From assembly GCA_025997215.1 (NCBI GenBank), contig BNUH01000100.1, positions 1-10,093 of the forward strand: DNA of 10,093 nt, in the 5' to 3' direction. The stretch is from Clostridia bacterium (GTDB lineage: Bacteria; Bacillota_A; Clostridia; Christensenellales; Aristaeellaceae). Numbering within the stretch: position 1 is the stretch's first letter; the number at the start of each line of letters is the position of its first letter. Below, piece by piece: positions 6,027 through 10,093 of the stretch. A model generated the notes under the pieces. The model did not search any database, was not told the origin of the DNA, and saw only the letters and a program-made list of their open reading frames with translations. Made by a program: the position numbers and the translations under genes.

Positions 6027-6125
6027 GTGTTAGCTGTCACTTTCAGGCTTGAACTATCGACAAGCGGAGTAGGAGGACTCTGCGAGACGTATCTACATAG
6101 AACAGCATATCCCCTCGGTTTATAA
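6027..6125 (+). CDS. Possible GTG-started minigene, 32 aa, unknown
   Basis: The frame reads (M)LAVTFRLELSTSGVGGLC and ends ETYLHRTAYPLGL. It has a perfect AAGGAGG four bases before GTG at 6027 and a good promoter upstream, so a start signal clearly exists here. The product resembles nothing I know and may be the beginning of a gene whose 3' part was lost, since only AT-rich sequence follows. It has no strong membrane segment. Confidence 0.35.
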   Translation: MLAVTFRLELSTSGVGGLCETYLHRTAYPLGL

Positions 6126-6398
6126 CATAAATATTTTATCTCGCATACTGTTTTATAGCATATGCACTAAAGAGTATTCGATTGATTGAACATAACATCT
6201 ATAATTATTACTCAAATGTAGCGTACTATTGCTTGTGCAAGACATAAATTACGATATTATCACGCTACTATTTATGACAAAATATGCAAGGTCGAATCAT
6301 GCTGCAAAATATGGGAGAAATGGAATTGGTTTCCAGATGCTACTGACAGATTACGAAAGTTATTGATATGTTGCTCAGTTGTTACACTGTGGATAGAT

Positions 6399-6425
6399 AA
6401 AAAAAGACGGCTGCCGCAGCAGCCG
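6399..6425 (-). terminator. Intrinsic terminator of the Rpn-family gene
   Basis: On the minus strand CGGCTGC - TGCG - GCAGCCG (6425-6408) forms a 7-bp GC-rich stem with a 4-nt loop. It is followed by TC and seven T (6405-6399) and begins 11 bases after the stop codon at 6437. Confidence 0.9.
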
Positions 6426-6436
6426 CATTAGAACAA

Positions 6437-7342
6437 TTACCTACCTACCAGCTCATTCTGTATTGTGAGTACAACATCGAATGGCAGTTCTGTATCCTCT
6501 ATAATCTCTTCTATTGGCCTATGTCTCTTCAGCATCTTTAAAGCGACAGATTTTTGGCGATCTCTGTCACCTTCCAGCCGCCCCTCTTCCTTTTGAACCG
6601 CGCCATAAGTATCGACCTCAAACTCTTGAAGTAGCAAGTTGATCACCTCCGCCTCATGCCCTTCCAAAAACTCCGCCAGGTATCCTTCGCGCTTGGTATC
6701 TTTGATCGCGTGCTTGATAGCGTCTTCATTGCTCTCGCCGATATTTTGATAGTATTGTACTCGCTTTATGCAGTAGACATAACCGTTCAACTCACTACTT
6801 TTCGCGACCATGTCTGCGTTTTCCGGCGCGTTGACATTGTATATAGCTACTTTAAGGTCAAGGTTGAACTCATGACCTTGTTCAAGCCCTTCCTTGGAAT
6901 ACAGGTCAGACAGTCTTCTAATTTCTTTAGCTGCTACTGTGTCGTCAGTACCGTTATATAGCACATAAAACTCTGGCTCACGAAGCTTAATGGCCTTTGT
7001 TCCATATACGATATGCTCATTTTTATATATAGCATTGTACACGAACGCGATATAGATCAGCAGTCGTAATGTGATATTCTCATTCCTAGTACTTTGGTGT
7101 TCAATTAGTATAACAAGCTTATCGCCTAACAGGAAAGCAAGATCATTAACGCGGCCTTTATAGAGGACGTTCGTAAGCGTAACTATCTTTACTGGTGTTT
7201 CCGGTGGAAAGTTTGATCCGGTTAATGCGTTATACGCACTCAGCGCAGCCTTTGCGTTATTAAAGATCACAGCAAACATTCCGGCTTTGATCTCTCGATT
7301 CGCGCCAATCTCTACAAATACGCCGTTGTCGGTCTGACCCAC
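6437..7342 (-). CDS. Rpn family nuclease / putative transposase (PD-(D/E)XK)
   Basis: 301 aa from GTG at 7342. The core NDLAFLLGDKLVILIEHQST (residues 66-85) carries the acidic N-D67 and E81-H-Q83 of the Rpn variant of the PD-(D/E)XK fold. NREIKAGMFAVIFNN (15-29) and PLRLLLYI-like TLRLLIYIAFVY (91-102) are family-typical, as is the tail PIEEIIEDTELPFDV (276-290). Rpn proteins are DNA endonucleases that promote RecA-independent recombination in E. coli; some members are proposed to act in phage defence. The GTG start is chosen because GGAGGT lies six bases upstream. The ATG at 7366 has no good ribosome binding site and lies in a palindrome, and the one at 7450 lies within the neighbouring recombinase gene. 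The gene has its own promoter and terminator, so it is a separate unit. Confidence 0.82.
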   Translation of the reverse strand: MGQTDNGVFVEIGANREIKAGMFAVIFNNAKAALSAYNALTGSNFPPETPVKIVTLTNVLYKGRVNDLAFLLGDKLVILIEHQSTRNENITLRLLIYIAFVYNAIYKNEHIVYGTKAIKLREPEFYVLYNGTDDTVAAKEIRRLSDLYSKEGLEQGHEFNLDLKVAIYNVNAPENADMVAKSSELNGYVYCIKRVQYYQNIGESNEDAIKHAIKDTKREGYLAEFLEGHEAEVINLLLQEFEVDTYGAVQKEEGRLEGDRDRQKSVALKMLKRHRPIEEIIEDTELPFDVVLTIQNELVGR

Positions 7343-7348
7343 TATCAC

Positions 7349-7354
7349 ACCTCC
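7349..7354 (-). promoter_or_regulatory. Ribosome binding site fixing a GTG start
   Basis: GGAGGT on the minus strand, six bases (GTGATA) before GTG at 7342. It sits inside the frame read from ATG at 7366, which argues that the true start is downstream of it. Confidence 0.65.
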
Positions 7355-7356
7355 AG

Positions 7357-7394
7357 TAATGTCCATGGCGGCTCGTTTACCACCATGGACATTA
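7357..7394. promoter_or_regulatory. Perfect 12-bp inverted repeat between promoter and ribosome binding site
   Basis: TAATGTCCATGG (7357-7368) and CCATGGACATTA (7383-7394) are exact complements with a 14-bp spacer. On the minus strand the repeat runs from within the -10 hexamer to two bases before GGAGGT. As DNA it would be a classic operator. As RNA only part of one arm lies downstream of the predicted start (near 7384), so an operator is more likely than a leader hairpin. Confidence 0.7.
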
Positions 7395-7420
7395 TAACAC
7401 GAATCAACCAGCGTTTTCAA
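7391..7420 (-). promoter_or_regulatory. Sigma-70 promoter of the Rpn-family gene
   Basis: TTGAAA (7420-7415), an 18-bp spacer and a perfect TATAAT (7396-7391). The -35 overlaps the last codons of the recombinase gene (stop 7406-7404). Four bases of the -10 belong to the inverted repeat. Confidence 0.75.
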
Positions 7421-8975
7421 CCAGCGGTATATCCCCGACCACAACCGCATCTCCTATCAACCCAACATGCTTGAAGTGTATCTCAATCAACTGTGTCCGC
7501 CCCTTACGCTGATGCCAACCACTTGTTTCGTGGACAACAACCCGATCAACCACTACCAGAGCATCTTTCGCTAGCACAGGCATATGCTTGAATCGTTTCA
7601 GCATATCGGCAAACAATAGAGCATTCGCCCTTGGGTCAGACGCTAGCTCAGCGCGAGTGGTTATAGTCCCACTCTCAACTGCTTGCCGTTCCACCTGATA
7701 CTCATGCATCATTTCCTCAAACATATCGTCGCCCAGAATGCCTTTCGCGTTCTTTTCTATCAGTCGTTTCATTATATCCTTCAGTTCACCCTCTCGCTTT
7801 TCATACTGGTCAAGTGCGTAATTCAACCGTTTGATCGCATTAGCGTCACGCTTATAGTCGCTGGCATGGAACTCATCGATCTGTCGGTTAATCTCACGGC
7901 ATAAAACCTCGGCTAGTTTATCCTCGCGGATATAATGCGCTGTGCATGGTCTGTCGTCGCCCATATACCCCGTTGTGTCATGGCCTGTGCAGCTATAGTA
8001 ATAATAGTTATGCGTCTTCTTTCTAACAAGCCGCTTCCCGCAATCGTGGCAATAAATAATCCCAGCAAAGAGTGATAAAGTCTCAGTCAACCTCGGCCGT
8101 CCGCCACGCTTGGGCATTTTTAGGTACTGCTGCGCCTTCTCAAAGACCTCCGGAGTCACGATCGGTTCATGCATCCCAGGCACGATGATCCACTCACTCT
8201 CCGAACGCTCAATGTATTTCTTAATTTTGAACGACTTAGTAGTGAACCGTTGGCTGACGTTATCGCCGATATACGCCCGATTACTCAGAATATACCGAAT
8301 CGTACATGCCTGCCAGTTACATTTCGTCTCCACAACCGCGTTCGATATTTCAGTCGGCGTTGGTATCCTGCGTGCTCTTAGATCCTTCATAATACGGAAA
8401 ACTGTCCAGTCGTTTGCGATCTTCCGAAATATCTCCTGCACAATCAACGAATGAACTGGATCTACTGCTATAGTGGTAGAACTATCCTTTATATAACCGT
8501 AAGGAGCCACCGATCCTTGAAATGAACCTTTATACGCTATACTCTTTTTTACTGACCGACACTTCTTACTAATGTCCCTGGCATAGTATTCGTTTATCAC
8601 ACTGCGGAATGGCATAACCACATCGTCGCCCTTATCACTGTCGATACCATCATTAACAGCAATAAACCGAACCCGCTTCTCTGGGAAGTACAATTCTGTG
8701 TAAAAGCTCACGAGCGCATTGTTTCTGCCTAATCTCGATAGATCCTTGCATACCACAACATTAATTCGTTTCGACTCTATCGCATCCAACATCCGTTTGA
8801 AGCCGGCACGCTCAAACGTAGTGCCCGATATGCCGTCGTCAACGAATTCTTCCATCTGACCGAGGTCATTCTGCACAACGAACTTACGCAGTAGCTCGCG
8901 CTGGTTGCCGATACTATTCGATTCGGAATCACTGCCGTCGTCACGGCTTAACCTTAGGTAAATAGCTGTTTTCAT
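7404..8975 (-). CDS. Large serine recombinase, full length
   Basis: 523 aa. The N-terminal resolvase domain (1-150) has the catalytic serine in YLRLSRDD (Y6, R8, S10) and the active-site segment KDLSRLGRN (77-85). A recombinase domain follows (155-285), with SVAPYGYIKD and TIRYILSNRAYIGD. The zinc ribbon has C309-X2-C312, C329 and C344, and a charged coiled coil spans about 383-435. All parts expected of a large serine integrase are present. Such enzymes catalyse site-specific integration or excision between attP and attB. ATG at 8975 is chosen because MKTAIYLRLSRDD is the canonical start and AAAGGAGA lies upstream. The frame upstream to 9071 overlaps the neighbouring gene. The start overlaps the previous gene's stop by one base (TAATG), so the two are translationally coupled. 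Confidence 0.92.
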   Translation of the reverse strand: MKTAIYLRLSRDDGSDSESNSIGNQRELLRKFVVQNDLGQMEEFVDDGISGTTFERAGFKRMLDAIESKRINVVVCKDLSRLGRNNALVSFYTELYFPEKRVRFIAVNDGIDSDKGDDVVMPFRSVINEYYARDISKKCRSVKKSIAYKGSFQGSVAPYGYIKDSSTTIAVDPVHSLIVQEIFRKIANDWTVFRIMKDLRARRIPTPTEISNAVVETKCNWQACTIRYILSNRAYIGDNVSQRFTTKSFKIKKYIERSESEWIIVPGMHEPIVTPEVFEKAQQYLKMPKRGGRPRLTETLSLFAGIIYCHDCGKRLVRKKTHNYYYYSCTGHDTTGYMGDDRPCTAHYIREDKLAEVLCREINRQIDEFHASDYKRDANAIKRLNYALDQYEKREGELKDIMKRLIEKNAKGILGDDMFEEMMHEYQVERQAVESGTITTRAELASDPRANALLFADMLKRFKHMPVLAKDALVVVDRVVVHETSGWHQRKGRTQLIEIHFKHVGLIGDAVVVGDIPLVENAG

Positions 8976-10093
8976 TATCGTATAGTCTCCTTTCTGCCGA
9001 CAACTATAGGTTCGCGTAGCGTACCTATGTGTTTGTAATGAACCTCGACTAACTGCGCCCGATCCCGCCATTTGTGCGTCGGGCAGTCTGTTTCGTGCAC
9101 AACGATCCGGTCTATCAGCGTCAATAACGCTTCTCGCGTCAGACTATTCATAGATTTGTAACGTTTCAACAAAGCAGCAAACTGGTCGGCGCGCTGCTTG
9201 ATATCTACGGCTAATTCAACTCTAGTTTCTTGTATCCGACACTCTACATCGTGCTGCTCGGACTGGTATGAGCGCATCAATTCTTCGAACATTGCATCGT
9301 CGAGTATACCCTTGGCGTATTTCTCAACCAGCCGCTTGGTATACAAATTCAACTCATCCATACGATGCTCGGAGTCATCGAGAACCGTCCTCAAACGCTT
9401 TGTTTCCTTCGGATCACGCTTATAGGTGGTTGGATCGAACCCAACTATCTGCTTGTTAATTTCATAAAGTATCGCTATTTCAAGCTTGTCCTGCCTGATA
9501 TAGTGCGACGAGCATGGCCGCTCGCTGCCCTCCAGCAATGACGCGATGTGCGCCGAGCAGCTGTAGTGCGGATAGTTCTTGGAACGGCACACAACCATGT
9601 GATACCCGCAGTCCGCACAAAACATAATACCCGCAAACAGTGAAGTTTGTCTTTCCCCACGTACACCTTTGCGTTCTTTAAGCTTTTCCTGAACCACATC
9701 AAAGAGTTCTCTCGCTATTATCGGTTCGTGCATCCCACGACAAATTATCCAATCTTCTTGAGAATTCGGTATATCCCGCTTTTTCCCTATTGTTGTTCGA
9801 GTAACACGTTGGGATACAATATCTCCGACATAGGCATAGTTTGCTAGAGTAACCTTCACAGTGTTTGCATGCCACATACACTTTGGGTTTTCGACACCTT
9901 TTCGAGCTTCTTCCTTTGCCGGGATACCTCGCCTGTGGAGTTCTTTACATATGGCAAACACAGACATACCACCAGCCGCCATCTCGAATATCTCGCGGAC
10001 TACCGGCGCGTGAACCGGATCAACAATCAGATGTTTACCATCTTTCAGATACCCATACGGCGCGGTATTACCTAAAAACTCTCCTTTGTGCGC
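8975..10093 (-). CDS. Large serine recombinase, C-terminal part (runs off the window)
   Basis: 372 aa are visible; the catalytic resolvase domain lies beyond the right edge. The fragment opens with AHKGEFLGNTAPYGYLKDGK, the start of the recombinase domain. It then shows NPKCMWHANTVKVTLANYAY, a zinc ribbon (C-A-D-C at fragment residues 159-162, then C179 and C194) and a coiled coil of about 60 residues. It ends HYKHIGTLREPIVVGRKETIR. The frame is open to the window edge, so the ATG at 9982 is internal. It is a clear paralogue of the downstream recombinase with matching layout but many substitutions, so the duplication is old. Tandem recombinases of this kind occur in clostridial mobile elements, where more than one may be needed for excision. 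Confidence 0.9.
   Translation of the reverse strand, partial: AHKGEFLGNTAPYGYLKDGKHLIVDPVHAPVVREIFEMAAGGMSVFAICKELHRRGIPAKEEARKGVENPKCMWHANTVKVTLANYAYVGDIVSQRVTRTTIGKKRDIPNSQEDWIICRGMHEPIIARELFDVVQEKLKERKGVRGERQTSLFAGIMFCADCGYHMVVCRSKNYPHYSCSAHIASLLEGSERPCSSHYIRQDKLEIAILYEINKQIVGFDPTTYKRDPKETKRLRTVLDDSEHRMDELNLYTKRLVEKYAKGILDDAMFEELMRSYQSEQHDVECRIQETRVELAVDIKQRADQFAALLKRYKSMNSLTREALLTLIDRIVVHETDCPTHKWRDRAQLVEVHYKHIGTLREPIVVGRKETIR

Larger units (their letters stand above)
5862..6398. other. AT-rich gene-poor stretch between the IS remnant and the Rpn gene
   Basis: It contains two palindromes (5932-5964), a promoter (5971-5999) and a possible GTG minigene (6027-6125), listed separately. From about 6126 to 6398 it is very AT-rich with no credible gene on either strand. 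GTAGCGT (6218-6224) and ACGCTAC (6262-6268) form a spaced 7-bp inverted repeat of unknown meaning. No attachment core could be recognised, although a non-coding stretch beside recombinase genes is where one would look. Confidence 0.4.

Noticed and set aside
6218..6268. GTAGCGT/ACGCTAC spaced inverted repeat as a recombinase attachment site
   Set aside because: The arms are only 7 bp and 37 bp apart, with no crossover core or second copy seen.
8976..9071. 32-residue N-terminal extension of the full-length recombinase
   Set aside because: It overlaps the upstream recombinase gene and precedes the canonical MKTAIYLRLSRDD start, which has its own ribosome binding site.
1..10093. CRISPR array
   Set aside because: No regularly spaced direct repeats with unique spacers are present; the only periodic repeats are the IS subterminal pairs and the Thr-Pro coding tract.

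Overview
The window looks like accessory, mobile-element-rich DNA from a low-to-moderate GC anaerobic Bacillota (Clostridia-like) bacterium. This rests on strong AGGAGG-type ribosome binding sites, a LoaP-type NusG paralogue, a BspA-type leucine-rich-repeat surface protein, a DUF1703-type AAA-ATPase/nuclease, an Rpn-family nuclease and two tandem large serine recombinases. No species can be named from the sequence alone. Every substantial intact gene lies on the minus strand.

Layout. At 1-283 is the start of an ISNCY-like insertion sequence, read leftwards out of the window. At 302-389 a good sigma-70 promoter is followed by the 5' half of a tRNA-Val(GAC) that stops at the variable loop. Positions 390-773 hold only decayed, unassigned sequence. 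A minus-strand gene block follows, read from right to left: a LoaP-like antiterminator (5051-4431), a secreted TPR/PT-linker/LRR/discoidin protein (4430-2616), a possible 30-codon ORF (2599-2507) and an AAA-ATPase/PD-(D/E)XK protein with its own promoter (2357-774). At 5481 a second, truncated ISNCY-like copy begins in the opposite orientation, so the 5.2 kb from 284 to 5480 is bracketed by inverted IS ends.

Positions 5862-6430 are AT-rich and gene-poor. They hold two abutting palindromes, a consensus-like promoter, a possible GTG minigene and the terminator of the next gene. The right third reads leftwards from the window edge: a large serine recombinase that is partial at the edge (10093-8975), a second full-length one overlapping it by one base (8975-7404), then an Rpn-family nuclease (7342-6437). 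The nuclease has its own promoter, a striking 12-bp inverted repeat between the -10 and the ribosome binding site, and an intrinsic terminator.

How it may work together. The recombinase pair is probably the integration/excision module of a mobile element lying largely to the right. The LoaP-like protein probably controls elongation of the operon it heads, which encodes a cell-surface protein. The loaP-like frame has no stop before the surface-protein gene, and a perfect hairpin sits in the junction. The most unusual points are that junction, the Rpn promoter palindrome, the cut tRNA and the inverted IS bracketing.
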